Shown here in pieces: positions 9,347 to 19,388 of a stretch of 64,000 bases of DNA. A program made the position numbers and the translations under genes. Below the pieces are notes generated by a model, which worked only from the letters and a program-made list of their open reading frames with translations, ran no database searches and was not told the origin of the DNA. Numbering within the stretch: the stretch's first letter is position 1; each line of letters starts with the position of its first letter. Origin of the DNA: Psychrobacter sp. 5A.1 (GTDB taxonomy: Bacteria; Pseudomonadota; Gammaproteobacteria; Pseudomonadales; Moraxellaceae); the NCBI RefSeq assembly GCF_030407455.1, contig NZ_JASDDJ010000005.1, forward strand, positions 1-64,000, written 5' to 3'.

Positions 9347-9411
9347 ATGGTGCGACGTACGATTTATATTGACGCTATTTTTTAAAACATCATGTCGATA
9401 ATGAGCTATTA

Positions 9412-12405
9412 TTAGCGATTGGGGACCGTTAGACGCTGACCACGCTGCAACATCGTATCGGCTGCGATATTGTTCATATCTGCCAGCTCTTGTGTTGAGA
9501 CACCATATTTACGTGCCAAGCCAATCAAGCTATCGCCTGATGCAACCGTATAGCTTACCGTCGCTTTTGGCACTTTGAGGGTCTGCCCACGCTGTAGCTG
9601 AGCGTTGGTCGCTAAGTCATTGGTCGCCGCCAAATCCTCTACCGATATGCCAAATTGACGCGCTAACGCAATCAGGCCATCACCAGATTTTACTTTATAG
9701 CTTTCTGTATTGCCCAATTTTTTGCCACTACTACTCGCGGTACTCGTGTTGTTCGAGCTGTTATTAGTAGTATCCTTGCTTTGGCTGGTCGTACTAGCAA
9801 CGCTACCACTGGCAGGAATCGTGATACTACGTCCCAGTATTAAGTTAGAACTGGTATTCAGATTGTTCGCAGATGCCAAGTCACTTAAGCCAATATTGTA
9901 GCGTTTGGCCACGCCCGTTAAGGTATCACCTGATTTTACTTTGTAACTGATCGCCTTATTATGTAACTGACGATCGACCAGCTCTTTAGAGGCTGGTACT
10001 TTGATCGTTTGGCCACGTTGCAAACGTGCTTTTGCATCAAATTTGCTGTTCACGGCAGCAAGCTCAGCCGCACTAACTCCGACGCTATTGGCAATCCCGA
10101 TTAAGGTATCGCCAGATTTAACTTTATAGTTGGTCGTTGCCACTGAGTTTGAGCTGGCTTGGCTAGTAGAACTACGATCAGCGGTTACAATAGCAGTAAA
10201 GTCAACGCTGGCTGGTACTTTCAGCGTCTGACCAACATACAATGAGCTGGTGTTGTTCATACCGTTTAGGCTGGCCAAAGTATCTGTCGACACATTAAAC
10301 TGGCGCGCCAATGCGATCAAACCATCCCCTGCTTTTACTTTATAGTTTTTAGTCGCTGTGCTTGATTTTTTTGGCTTGGTAGCAGGCGCAGCAGGGGTCG
10401 TTGCAGGTGCAGTGACTTTACCGGGGATCAACCAGAGTTTTTGACCTTTTAATAGGTCAGCACGGCTGCTTAGATTGTTATAACTAGAAAGCTGTGTGAC
10501 GGATAGGCCAAAACGATTGGCCGTACCAATGAGCGTATCACCACCTTGTACTACGTAACTCTCAGGCTGGCTAGCAGCGGCGTTACTAGCCGTGCTTAGT
10601 TCATCGATGCTCTTGGCATTGTAGAGATACAAGGTACTACCTGATAGCAGGCTGGCACTGGCATCAATCTGGTTCCATTCTGCGATATCACGCCAGCTAA
10701 CCCCTGATCTGCTCGCAATATTCGATAAGGTATCACCGCGTTTTACTGTATAAGTGGTACGCGTGCCTGCTGGTTTTGGCTTGCTTACCGAGTTTTTTGC
10801 AAAGCTGAGTTTTTTCTCTTCCCCACTGGCTTCTAAAATAGATTGCTGTGTCTGTACGGCTGATAAATTGATGTTGCCATCTGCGTTGATGACATTGGTC
10901 TCGGAGGTGTTGCTACGGATCTGACTGGCTATAAAATCGCGTTCTTCTTTGCTGAGCGGTGGCTCTTGGACAATCGTATTGTTTTGAGTAATCTGAGCTG
11001 AGGTGGTCGGTAGACTGTTGCTGCTCTTTAGCTCAGCATTGATCTTGTTGGTCTCTGCTGTGGTCAATGGTGGCTCTGTACTCGCTGAAGAACTGCCACT
11101 ATATACAGAACTGCTGGTCGGTGTGGTAGAAGGTGAGATGTAGCTTGTCGTCTGCTGAGGGACGCTTGCACTGGCAGCATAATCGGCCAATGCACTACCC
11201 GTAGATGGCAGTGAAGAGCCCGTATAGGGTTTGTTATTATAACTTGGTGTGGTGGTAGTCGTCGTGCTTGGTGTACTAGCTGCCAGCACGTTACCCGTAC
11301 CATTACCTCTTAGTGCGCTCAATTTGGAATCGGTATCTAGGCTGACATCATTAGGAATGATAATACGCTGCGGGCCTGAAGAGTCTACTTTTCCTGAGGT
11401 GAGCGCTGTATTCAATCTTTCTAACTCATCGTACGTGACACCCGTCAGTTGCGCCACTTCAGATAAGCTGACACCATAGTTGACTGGCACACTACGGAAA
11501 TGCTGACGGTTAGCAATGGCTGGCAGATACACACCATACTGTTCAGGTTTGGCCACGATTTCGGCCACTGCCAAGAAGCGCGGCACATAATTCATCGTTT
11601 CAGTGGGCAGTTGGAGTGACCAGTAGTCTGTTGGTAAGCCTCGCGCCGCATTGGCATCAATTGCCTTTTGAATACGCCCAGGTCCCGCATTGTAAGCAGC
11701 CAGCGCCAGCTCCCAGCTTCCAAATTGGTTGTGCAGTGCGGTCAAAAAGTCATAAGCCGCGCGCGTTGATTCGATGACATCACGGCGACCATCATAGGTG
11801 TTGCTTTGATTCAAACCATAAATTCGGCCTGTACTTGGGATGAACTGCCATAAGCCTGCGGCGGCAGCACTGCTCGTACCACTTGGATCGTAAGAGCTCT
11901 CAATGACTGGCAATAAGGCCAGCTCTGTTGGGATGTTGCGTCTCTCAGCTTCTCGTACCGTATGATAAATATAGCGACTGGCACGCGCCGTTAGGCGGTT
12001 TAGATAATCCTGTCTACTGGTAAACCAGCTTTTTTGACCTTCAATACGCTGATTATAAATTGGCTGACCGCCATTCATGCGATAGCCTGCACGCAGACGA
12101 TTCCATAAATCACCATATTGCTGAATGGCCAGTTTATTGCCTTCCACCATGGTCATGTCAGTGGCTTCCAATAAATCCGCCAACTCATCCAAACTCTCTG
12201 CATCTAAAAAGGCAGTTGAATAATCCGTATCACCGGTGGTCGCCCCCTGGTTAGCAGGGCGCTTGGTAATGACAGACGAGCTATTAGTCGCACCTTGGTT
12301 TTTTACCGCTGATGTATTGCTACAAGCACTAATCAGTAAAGTGGATACCGCAAGCGTCAATGGCAACGCAATGAATGAGCGAGAGTGTGATAGCACAGTA
12401 GACAT
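9412..12405 (-). CDS. mltD: MltD-like lipoprotein lytic transglycosylase with seven LysM repeats
   Basis: A 997-residue peptidoglycan lytic transglycosylase. The signal peptide ends in LISAC (Cys28), so it is a lipoprotein. The SLT domain (about 145-330) has catalytic Glu169 in LPVIESSYDP, then AAAAGLWQFIP and AAYNAGPGRI. A degenerate LysM-like segment follows near 340-385, then a Ser/Thr-rich linker (about 385-550). Seven clear LysM repeats follow, each starting YxVxxGDxL and ending GQxLxVP, at about 556, 618, 690, 763, 823, 905 and 952. E. coli MltD is about 450 residues with two LysM. The extra repeats suggest strong or long-range binding to the wall. Confidence 0.93.
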   Translation of the reverse strand: MSTVLSHSRSFIALPLTLAVSTLLISACSNTSAVKNQGATNSSSVITKRPANQGATTGDTDYSTAFLDAESLDELADLLEATDMTMVEGNKLAIQQYGDLWNRLRAGYRMNGGQPIYNQRIEGQKSWFTSRQDYLNRLTARASRYIYHTVREAERRNIPTELALLPVIESSYDPSGTSSAAAAGLWQFIPSTGRIYGLNQSNTYDGRRDVIESTRAAYDFLTALHNQFGSWELALAAYNAGPGRIQKAIDANAARGLPTDYWSLQLPTETMNYVPRFLAVAEIVAKPEQYGVYLPAIANRQHFRSVPVNYGVSLSEVAQLTGVTYDELERLNTALTSGKVDSSGPQRIIIPNDVSLDTDSKLSALRGNGTGNVLAASTPSTTTTTTPSYNNKPYTGSSLPSTGSALADYAASASVPQQTTSYISPSTTPTSSSVYSGSSSASTEPPLTTAETNKINAELKSSNSLPTTSAQITQNNTIVQEPPLSKEERDFIASQIRSNTSETNVINADGNINLSAVQTQQSILEASGEEKKLSFAKNSVSKPKPAGTRTTYTVKRGDTLSNIASRSGVSWRDIAEWNQIDASASLLSGSTLYLYNAKSIDELSTASNAAASQPESYVVQGGDTLIGTANRFGLSVTQLSSYNNLSSRADLLKGQKLWLIPGKVTAPATTPAAPATKPKKSSTATKNYKVKAGDGLIALARQFNVSTDTLASLNGMNNTSSLYVGQTLKVPASVDFTAIVTADRSSTSQASSNSVATTNYKVKSGDTLIGIANSVGVSAAELAAVNSKFDAKARLQRGQTIKVPASKELVDRQLHNKAISYKVKSGDTLTGVAKRYNIGLSDLASANNLNTSSNLILGRSITIPASGSVASTTSQSKDTTNNSSNNTSTASSSGKKLGNTESYKVKSGDGLIALARQFGISVEDLAATNDLATNAQLQRGQTLKVPKATVSYTVASGDSLIGLARKYGVSTQELADMNNIAADTMLQRGQRLTVPNR

Positions 12406-12589
12406 GGTATGGGAAGTTTCCTAACGACAGAAAATTAATAAGAAAAAGTTAATGGATAGTATAGTACGCAATGTAAAGCAAAGACCAGTCTAATATAAAA
12501 GATAATGATAGACGCTTAAGTAGCCAGATTTTGCACACCTTAAGATTCAATGGTCAAATGCACTTTCATCCAAGATAAACAATGATTGG

Positions 12590-13084
12590 TTAATTAATAG
12601 CCACTTGTGAAACTGCACGCAAGAGCACTGCATTACCAGTAGACAACGTTAGTGTCACACGAGATGTGGTGACGAATGAGACTTTCTGACCGTCTTTTAC
12701 CCAGCTCTCATTTGTCGTCACATTGGCTTTGGCCTGTACCCCTGTAATCACAACATTGTCTACAGAAATATCATAGCGATAATTAGAGGTATCATTCCAG
12801 CTATTTTGCAGCAGTTTTAAGTAGGCGTCTTTATCCAAGCTAGTAGACTTGCCCTTTCTAGACAGTGAAATAAGCGCATCATCTGATACCAAGCGTGAGA
12901 CCTGATTCACATTCTGACTATTTGCTGATGCCTTCATTGCTGCAGCATAGTTCTGTACCAAATCTTCGGTCATAGTAGCCGCTTGTGCACTAATACTAAT
13001 GGTGCTGGCTACTGCTACAATTGCAGTTATGCTGGCGCTTTTCACCAATAGAGCCAACATCCCTTTTCCCAATAATTTTTTCAT
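12590..13084 (-). CDS. Exported hypothetical protein, NTF2-like fold suspected
   Basis: A 164-residue secreted protein. The ATG at 13084 is chosen because an AAGGA box precedes it and a signal peptide (MKKLLGKGM, hydrophobic stretch, cleavage after ISAQA) starts there; an upstream start at 13120 would add 12 residues. The mature part begins with a helix (LVQNYAAAMKASANSQNV), then alternating strands ending in VTLTLSTGNAVLLRAVSQVAI. This is the usual pattern of periplasmic NTF2/SnoaL-like domains. No catalytic motif is seen and no function can be given. It stands between two minus-strand genes with its own promoter region. Confidence 0.65.
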   Translation of the reverse strand: MKKLLGKGMLALLVKSASITAIVAVASTISISAQAATMTEDLVQNYAAAMKASANSQNVNQVSRLVSDDALISLSRKGKSTSLDKDAYLKLLQNSWNDTSNYRYDISVDNVVITGVQAKANVTTNESWVKDGQKVSFVTTSRVTLTLSTGNAVLLRAVSQVAIN

Positions 13085-13336
13085 GATAATCCTTAGCGAT
13101 ATTTTTTTCGTTAGTGTCATATATTGACGATTAACGCTCTTTTATCATTTATTTTAGCAGTGTATTTATATTGATATAGCTATATAAGTATACGCATATC
13201 ATGTGCCGAGCCTATCATCAAATTCTCACAGCCATGTGACACCCTGTGTAATTATTGCGAACCAAAAAACACAGAATGCCAAAGCAAATACTCATAAAAA
13301 ACTGTGCATGGTGACGTTCAGTTGAGCCAACTATTT

Positions 13337-14554
13337 TTAATTATTGCTGTTTTCAGGTTGCTCATCATCACTGAGCTTCATCCCCAAACGCTCTACACGC
13401 CTATCCATCATCTGCCGTGCTAGCGCTTGCATGTCTTCAACACGGTCTATCTCATCGACAATTTCAAGACCCAGTAATGTTTCAAATACATCTTCTAACG
13501 TCACGAGTCCTTTGACTTCGCCATACTCACCGACCGTAATCGCAATATGAATACGATTTTTTAGCATCAGCTCTAACAAATCAAAGAGTTTCATTTTGGA
13601 AAAAACAAAAGTGATGTCTCTTTTGAACTGCGTTAGTGGTTTGTGCATGGCATGATTGACCTTGGCCAATAGCATGTCCGTTTTTAGGACAAAGCCCGTA
13701 ATATTATCTAGGTCACCATCATAAATCGGCAGTCGAGAAAACGTCAATTTTGGTCGATCAACCAATAGCTCAGCGACGGTTTTGTTTTCTTCAAACGCCA
13801 GCATGACTGAACGGGGCGTCATGATATCTTCGACCTTGATAGCGCCAAACGCGAGCAAGTTACGAATGATACGTGACTCCAACGGATCAATTTGTCCCGA
13901 CTCTTCACCGATGCTGGCAAGCGCGGCGAACTCACGACGGCTGAACGTTTGAGGCTCTTTGCCGCGTACCAAGAGTTTTGTTAAACGCTCTGACACCCAA
14001 ATCAATGGATACAGAAGCATAATAATACCGCGAACGAAATAAGCCACCATACCACTTAACTGACGCCAATACACTGTACCCAACGTTTTTGGGATAATCT
14101 CAGATAAAAACAAGATAGCAAGGGTCATGATGGCAGAAAACAATCCAAACCAAGCACTACCAAACACAATCGTAGCCTGTGCACCCGCACCGATAGAGCC
14201 AAGTGTATGGGCAACGGTATTCAAGGTCAAAATAGCAGCTAATGACTGATCGATATTGTCAATTTTGAGGCCTTTAAGCATTTCTGCTTTTTTGGGGTTC
14301 GTTTCTTGCACATCCGCAATAAACGACGGCGTCATGCTCAGCAAAACAGACTCGGCTAATGAACAAACAAAAGAGACACCAATGGCGAGTAAGACAAAAA
14401 ATATCAATAAAGACACGCTAAGCGTGGTTGGGGCGGCGGCAGCGGTTGGTGTTGCTGCAGCACCGGCTGCCCATACTGACTGCGGTAGCGTCAATACAGC
14501 CAAGGCAGAAAATATCGAAAAAGAGGTATAACCAAATCGAGAGCTATTGGTCAT
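13337..14554 (-). CDS. CNNM/CBS-domain membrane protein (HlyC/CorC, DUF21 family)
   Basis: Inner-membrane protein of the CNNM family, linked to magnesium and cobalt transport or resistance. A signal-like N terminus is followed by the DUF21 membrane domain (three or four helices; FVCSLAESVLLSMTPS and ILFLSEIIPKTLG are family motifs), then two CBS domains (DIMTPRSVML and ITVGEYGEVKGLVTLEDVFETLLG). The usual C-terminal CorC/HlyC domain is absent; the protein ends shortly after the CBS pair. The start is uncertain: ATG 14554 gives 405 residues and a signal peptide, while the frame is open to a TTG at 14701. Confidence 0.85.
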   Translation of the reverse strand: MTNSSRFGYTSFSIFSALAVLTLPQSVWAAGAAATPTAAAAPTTLSVSLLIFFVLLAIGVSFVCSLAESVLLSMTPSFIADVQETNPKKAEMLKGLKIDNIDQSLAAILTLNTVAHTLGSIGAGAQATIVFGSAWFGLFSAIMTLAILFLSEIIPKTLGTVYWRQLSGMVAYFVRGIIMLLYPLIWVSERLTKLLVRGKEPQTFSRREFAALASIGEESGQIDPLESRIIRNLLAFGAIKVEDIMTPRSVMLAFEENKTVAELLVDRPKLTFSRLPIYDGDLDNITGFVLKTDMLLAKVNHAMHKPLTQFKRDITFVFSKMKLFDLLELMLKNRIHIAITVGEYGEVKGLVTLEDVFETLLGLEIVDEIDRVEDMQALARQMMDRRVERLGMKLSDDEQPENSNN

Positions 14555-15137
14555 TCTTGGGGGAGGTTCTGCAGAGGCGTCTTTACGATGGGCGCGCGGA
14601 CGACATAAACGAGGTACAAACATAAAAGTGGTGAACAAGTTAGGTAACCTAAAAAGAGAAAAAGGAAAGTAATATAATGAGCAAACCATATCGATTAGCA
14701 AAGTAAGACACGCTATCTATTAATCATATGAATAATTGCTTAAAATGGCTTTAATCACTGTTCTGAAGCGATATTTCGCCTCAATAGACAGCATACTAAA
14801 TGTAGGCAATCATTGCCATTTGATAGTAGCATTGATGCTACCATTTCACAATAAGTCGCTATTTTTAAGTTTTTGTTTTTTGATGACTTTTATTACTCTA
14901 CTATTAGCGGTTGTATAATGACATCCTCACTAGCCGATTCATCACAGTTATTTAGCCTGAACTTTTATATTAACCATTTGAATATAGTAAAAACATTGTT
15001 GTCATACCCGTTGGCTGATAGTATGCCGCTACGCTAAGAAAAACACGCTCAGCCTATGATTAACAGTTACCAAGTCTGGGATTTTTTGTTACTATGCGTC
15101 TAATTTTATTATTATCTATGACTTACTGAGAGATATT
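14555..15137. other. Divergent region between CNNM gene and yajC
   Basis: Contains the promoters for the CNNM gene and for yajC, and an AT-rich stretch. A 60-codon frame (14736-14918) has no ribosome site. tgt and queA, which often precede yajC, are not here. Confidence 0.45.
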
Positions 15138-15467
15138 ATGTTCTTATTTATCCAAGCTGCTCATGCTGCACCAGAAGCTGGCGGTGCTGCAGGTCTATTC
15201 GGTCAGATTTTACTGCCTGTTGCTTTTTTTGCGATTTTTTACTTCTTGGTCATTCGCCCGCAGTCTAAGCGTACCAAGGAACACCGCGCGATGGTCAATG
15301 CACTGACCGTTGGCAGTGAAATCATCTTTGCTGGTGGCTTAATGGGCCGTATCAAAGCGATCGAAGGCGATTATGCCGTTGTGAGCCTAAACAACAATAC
15401 TGATGTGAAAGTACAACGTGCTTCTGTTATTTCAGTATTGCCTACTGGCACGATCGAAAGTGTCTAA
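15138..15467 (+). CDS. yajC: Preprotein translocase subunit YajC
   Basis: Small single-pass membrane subunit that associates with SecDF and boosts Sec-dependent export. The 109-residue protein has one transmembrane helix (about 22-43, ILLPVAFFAIFYFLVI) followed at once by RPQSKRTKEHR and a soluble beta-rich domain with VGSEIIFAGGLMGRI, which is diagnostic. In many bacteria yajC, secD and secF are contiguous. Here secD follows only after about 540 bases that hold a repeat element and a terminator-like hairpin, so co-transcription is doubtful. Confidence 0.96.
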   Translation: MFLFIQAAHAAPEAGGAAGLFGQILLPVAFFAIFYFLVIRPQSKRTKEHRAMVNALTVGSEIIFAGGLMGRIKAIEGDYAVVSLNNNTDVKVQRASVISVLPTGTIESV

Positions 15468-15503
15468 GGAGAATGATCACTGGTTTTTATTAGTGATCGC
15501 TCA

Positions 15504-15667
15504 TAGGACATGCTCTCAATTCAAACGATAGTCATCTAACTGGGCTAAATTTTGTCAAACATCACCAAATAGTTGGTCAACATCTCGATATTATCGACAC
15601 TATTTTTCTTATTTGACGGCAATTTATCTCATTTTTATCGCCATTTTTGAAATGAGGACACACCCTA
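15504..15667 (+). mobile_element. MITE-like repeat, copy A
   Basis: 164-base member of the repeat family with inverted ends. The left end TAGGACATGCTCTCAATTC is diverged, the right end reads GAGGACACACCCTA. The interior shares the GATAGTCATCTAA and CTCGATATTATC segments with copy B. It encodes no protein. It lies between yajC and secD. Confidence 0.8.
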
Positions 15668-15694
15668 GTCGTTACATCAATGGATGTCATGACT

Positions 15695-15728
15695 AAAAAA
15701 TGACCGTATATGATTTACGGTCATTTTT
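15695..15728 (+). terminator. Terminator-like hairpin after yajC
   Basis: Stem AAAATGACCGTA / TACGGTCATTTT with an eight-base loop, flanked by an A tract and TTTTTCG. It is likely to end yajC transcription. Confidence 0.7.
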
Positions 15729-16006
15729 CGCTCTTAAAACAGCAAGGTAGAATGGCCGTATAAATGAGACTTACTGTTTAGATGTTCTGTCTTTATCCAA
15801 TTTAACCATATGATTTTTGGTGACTAGATAACGATACGTCTGTATTATTTGCTCTACTGTTTTATGCGTTACTATCATCGCGGATGATCGCAATGGTGCA
15901 TGATGACGACTGCTGAACATAGCACTCGACCGTTGCTATCGCTAACTTCCCATCTGCTAACTTGTGGCCTACGTCGCCAGTCGTTTATCAACTTAAAGAA
16001 GTGATT

Positions 16007-17884
16007 ATGCAATATCCCGCTTGGAAATACTTACTAATTGCCGTCGTGCTATTTGTGGCCGGTCTGTATGCTGCCCCTAACCTCTATCCTGACGAACCTG
16101 CCGTGCAGATTACGAGCGCCGCAGCAGGCACGCAACTGTCTGAAGGTATCTTGACCCAGTCCCAAAGCTTGCTCGAAGAAGCTGGTCTAGACAATCATGA
16201 TGGTACATTTGAGGGCAACAGTGCGCTGGTACGTCTCAACAACCCAGTCGATCAATTAAAAGCGCAAGAAGTGCTACGTAAAAATCTGGGCGAGGACTAT
16301 GTGGTCGCGCTCAACCTAGCACAGACAACCCCGCAATGGCTACGCGATATTGGTGCAAAACCGATGAAGCTTGGTCTCGATTTACGCGGTGGTGTACGTT
16401 TTGTACTCGAAGTCGATATGGATAAGGCACTTGAGCAGCGTTTGACCAGTGCCAGTCGTGATATGCGACGTGAGCTACGTGCTGAGCGAGTTGCGATCAA
16501 AGGCATAAAAACCGAAAATCGAGGCGTGGTATTGCATTTTGCTGATACTGATACCCGTAACCGTGCCCAAAACATACTGCAAGGCTCGATGAGCAATACC
16601 TTTAACTTGCAGTCTTCTATTGATAATCAAGGTCCTGCATTGGTTCTATCGTACAACGATGCGACGCTTGACGAAATCAATAGCTATGCGGTCAATCAAA
16701 ACTTGACGACCCTACGTAACCGTATTGCCGAGCTTGGTGTTACCGAAGCCTTAGTGCAGTCGCAAGGTGCTAGTCGTATCGTCGTCGAGCTACCTGGTGT
16801 ACAAGACACTGCCGAAGCAAAACGTGTCCTTGGTCGTACTGCAAACCTTGAGTTCCGTATGGTGGCAGAAGATGCCGATACCTATACTGGCGGCATACCT
16901 CCAGCGGGCACAGAGGCATTCCCATTTGAAACACTCGATGGTCCGCCTGTATTGTTAGATCGTCAAGCGATCGTCACAGGGGACAAAGTCACCAACGCGC
17001 AGACGGGCTTGGATGAAAGCGGTCTACCTGAAGTCAGTATTACGTTGGACAGCGCGGGCGGCAAGCTCATGCAGAACGCCACTCGTACCGCTGTTGGTAA
17101 ACAAATGGCAGTACTGTTCATTGAAAACAAGCAAAGAATCACTTACGAAGACAATCCAGCCACGGGTGAGACTGAAGAAATACGGACACCATATGCTGAG
17201 ATCAAAGTCATCAACCGTGCCAATATTCAAGCGGTACTTGGTTCATCATTCCGTATTACTGGTCTAGACAGCAGTGCTGAAGCAGCTGAGCTGGCTCTAT
17301 TACTACGCTCAGGCGCACTTGCTGCACCGATGTACTTTGTAGAAGAGCGCACTATTGGTCCATCATTGGGTCAAGAAAACATTGATAAAGGATTGTTCTC
17401 TACGCAGGTCGGCTATCTACTAGTCTTCGCGTTTATGATTATCTTCTATCGCCTATTTGGTGTGATTGCCAACGTTGCGCTAGCCGTTAACGTTATTATT
17501 ATTATTGCTATTATGTCAATTCTGGGTTCATCACTTACCCTACCTGGTATCGCAGGTATCGTCTTGACCATCGGTATGGCGGTTGATGCCAACGTACTGA
17601 TCTTTGAGCGAATACGAGAAGAGATTGCCAATGGCGTACGGCCAAAGTCAGCCATCGTGGCAGGTTTTGATCGAGCCTTTAGCAGTATTTTTGATGCCAA
17701 CATTACAACCTTATTGGTCGCGTTTATCTTATTTGCGATTGGTACTGGTCCGATTAAAGGCTTTGCGATTACGCTAGCTATTGGTATTGTCAGCTCACTA
17801 TTCACCGCGATTTTGGTGACACGTGCACTGGTACAAATTGCTTATGGTAAGCGTAAATCCATCAAAAGTCTGAGCATCGGTTAG
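16007..17884 (+). CDS. secD: Protein translocase subunit SecD
   Basis: Inner-membrane, RND-type subunit that uses the proton gradient to pull exported proteins through SecYEG with SecF. From ATG 16007 the product is 625 residues. A first helix is followed by a large periplasmic P1 domain with the family motif LGLDLRGGVRFVLEVD, then five more helices including AVDANVLIFERIREE in the membrane domain, which carries the conserved Asp of the proton path. ATG 16007 is preferred because an AAGAAG box precedes it and the earlier start at 15962 adds a non-conserved leader. secF follows after nine bases. Confidence 0.97.
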   Translation: MQYPAWKYLLIAVVLFVAGLYAAPNLYPDEPAVQITSAAAGTQLSEGILTQSQSLLEEAGLDNHDGTFEGNSALVRLNNPVDQLKAQEVLRKNLGEDYVVALNLAQTTPQWLRDIGAKPMKLGLDLRGGVRFVLEVDMDKALEQRLTSASRDMRRELRAERVAIKGIKTENRGVVLHFADTDTRNRAQNILQGSMSNTFNLQSSIDNQGPALVLSYNDATLDEINSYAVNQNLTTLRNRIAELGVTEALVQSQGASRIVVELPGVQDTAEAKRVLGRTANLEFRMVAEDADTYTGGIPPAGTEAFPFETLDGPPVLLDRQAIVTGDKVTNAQTGLDESGLPEVSITLDSAGGKLMQNATRTAVGKQMAVLFIENKQRITYEDNPATGETEEIRTPYAEIKVINRANIQAVLGSSFRITGLDSSAEAAELALLLRSGALAAPMYFVEERTIGPSLGQENIDKGLFSTQVGYLLVFAFMIIFYRLFGVIANVALAVNVIIIIAIMSILGSSLTLPGIAGIVLTIGMAVDANVLIFERIREEIANGVRPKSAIVAGFDRAFSSIFDANITTLLVAFILFAIGTGPIKGFAITLAIGIVSSLFTAILVTRALVQIAYGKRKSIKSLSIG

Positions 17885-17893
17885 GAGAACATT

Positions 17894-19156
17894 ATGGCAA
17901 TCGATAATAACAACCCTTTAGAACAGCAGAATAACCCTGATCGAAATGGCTCAAACGGTGATGCGACCAATGCAAGTACGCGCCGCCGTAACAAACCGCG
18001 TCGTGATGGCAAAGGTAGCAATACCAAGACCAACAATCCTACTACCACAAAATCAGGTAAAAATACTGGCCGTCGTGGTGGTAAAGATCAAGGTGGTAAA
18101 GACAGCCAAGCGCTATCTACAGCGGTCGATTCCAATCTAGTATCAGGTGATGCTGAAGATGATGCAGCAGCCGTTGCTGAAGGCGGTATCAAAGCCGTTG
18201 GTAGCCAGCGTATCATTCCATTTATGAAGATAGAAAAGCCAATGGCGCTATTGTCTTTATTTATGGTAATCGCCAGTATCATTGCTATTGCGGTAAATGG
18301 TTTGAATTTAGGTCTTGATTTCACTGGCGGTGTGTCTGCCGATGTGCGTTATGAGCAGCCTGTCGAACAGGTTGCTGTCGTAAAAGCACTTGCTGATAAT
18401 GGCTTCGATGATGCCGTTGTACAGTACCTAGGTACGCGTGAAGAACTACTGGTGCGTCTACCCCCTCAATCTAATAACGTTGATGGACTGAGTGCAGATC
18501 TTACTCAAGCATTGGCATTACCAAGTAACACTGCGACAATTAGCAACGTCAATATCATTGGTAGCCAAGTTGGTAATGAGGTTTATCTAAACTCAGTCAT
18601 GGCCTTGGTATTGGCACTGGTTTGTATGCTTGGCTATGTTGCCCTACGCTTCCAGTTCAAACTGTCTCTGGGTGCAGTATTGTCACTATTCCATGATGCG
18701 GTTGTGACCATTGGTGTCTTTGCTTTATTTGGCTTCCCATTTGATTTAACGGTATTGGCAGCGGTATTGGCCTTGATTGGTTATTCATTGAACGATACGA
18801 TCGTTGTCTATGACCGTATTCGTGAAAACTTCCGCCGTGTCCGTGGTATTACGCCGCGTCAAACCATTGACTTGTCTTTGACTGAAACCTTACGCCGTAC
18901 AATTATGACCATCTCTACCGTTTTATTAGTGGTATTGGCCATGCTCTTCTTGGGCGGTGATGGGTTATACTGGTTCTCAGTAGCATTATTTATCGGTTTA
19001 CTGGCAGGTACTTATTCATCGACTTATATCGCAAGCTCGATCCCATTACGCATGGGTCTGTCGCGCGATGACTTTATCGTAAAAGTCAAACCAGAGTTCG
19101 AAGAAGAAATTGTCACCTTTAATGACCCAAAAATGTTTGAACAAGACAATGTCTAG
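17894..19156 (+). CDS. secF: Protein translocase subunit SecF with long N-terminal tail
   Basis: Partner of SecD in protein export, 420 residues. The membrane part is ordinary: TM1 near 116-134, LGLDFTGGV at about 139-147, then a periplasmic domain and five helices including YSLNDTIVVYDRIREN. The first 105 residues are unusual: rich in Asn, Lys, Arg, Gly and Thr with little predicted structure, then an acidic Ala stretch. The FTGG motif is about 90 residues further in than in E. coli SecF, so this is a genuine cytosolic extension. The ATG has an AGGAGA box, so the start is secure. It is co-transcribed with secD. Confidence 0.96.
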   Translation: MAIDNNNPLEQQNNPDRNGSNGDATNASTRRRNKPRRDGKGSNTKTNNPTTTKSGKNTGRRGGKDQGGKDSQALSTAVDSNLVSGDAEDDAAAVAEGGIKAVGSQRIIPFMKIEKPMALLSLFMVIASIIAIAVNGLNLGLDFTGGVSADVRYEQPVEQVAVVKALADNGFDDAVVQYLGTREELLVRLPPQSNNVDGLSADLTQALALPSNTATISNVNIIGSQVGNEVYLNSVMALVLALVCMLGYVALRFQFKLSLGAVLSLFHDAVVTIGVFALFGFPFDLTVLAAVLALIGYSLNDTIVVYDRIRENFRRVRGITPRQTIDLSLTETLRRTIMTISTVLLVVLAMLFLGGDGLYWFSVALFIGLLAGTYSSTYIASSIPLRMGLSRDDFIVKVKPEFEEEIVTFNDPKMFEQDNV

Positions 19157-19388
19157 TAGGCTATATTAAGCGAAGTAGTACGCTGATATAGTGTGTTATC
19201 AACTTGATATTATTGCTGATTGAACCAATTACACTGTTTGAATAAGAGCACCTGACTCATGAATAATGAGTCTAGGTGCTTTTGTCTTTATAGCTATTTT
19301 GTCACTCATGTCAAATGTGCTGCCTTACATTTTTATTATTATTCAACACATATATCCTCTTTATCGTCAAAGTATAAATGAGCCCCCC

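Larger units (their letters stand above)
15468..16006. other. Long spacer between yajC and secD
   Basis: Holds repeat copy A (15504-15667), a terminator-like hairpin (15695-15728) and about 280 further bases with no gene, where a separate secD promoter would have to lie. Confidence 0.6.

Noticed and set aside
14736-14918. 60-codon frame between CNNM gene and yajC
   Set aside because: No start signals; AT-rich hydrophobic chance translation.
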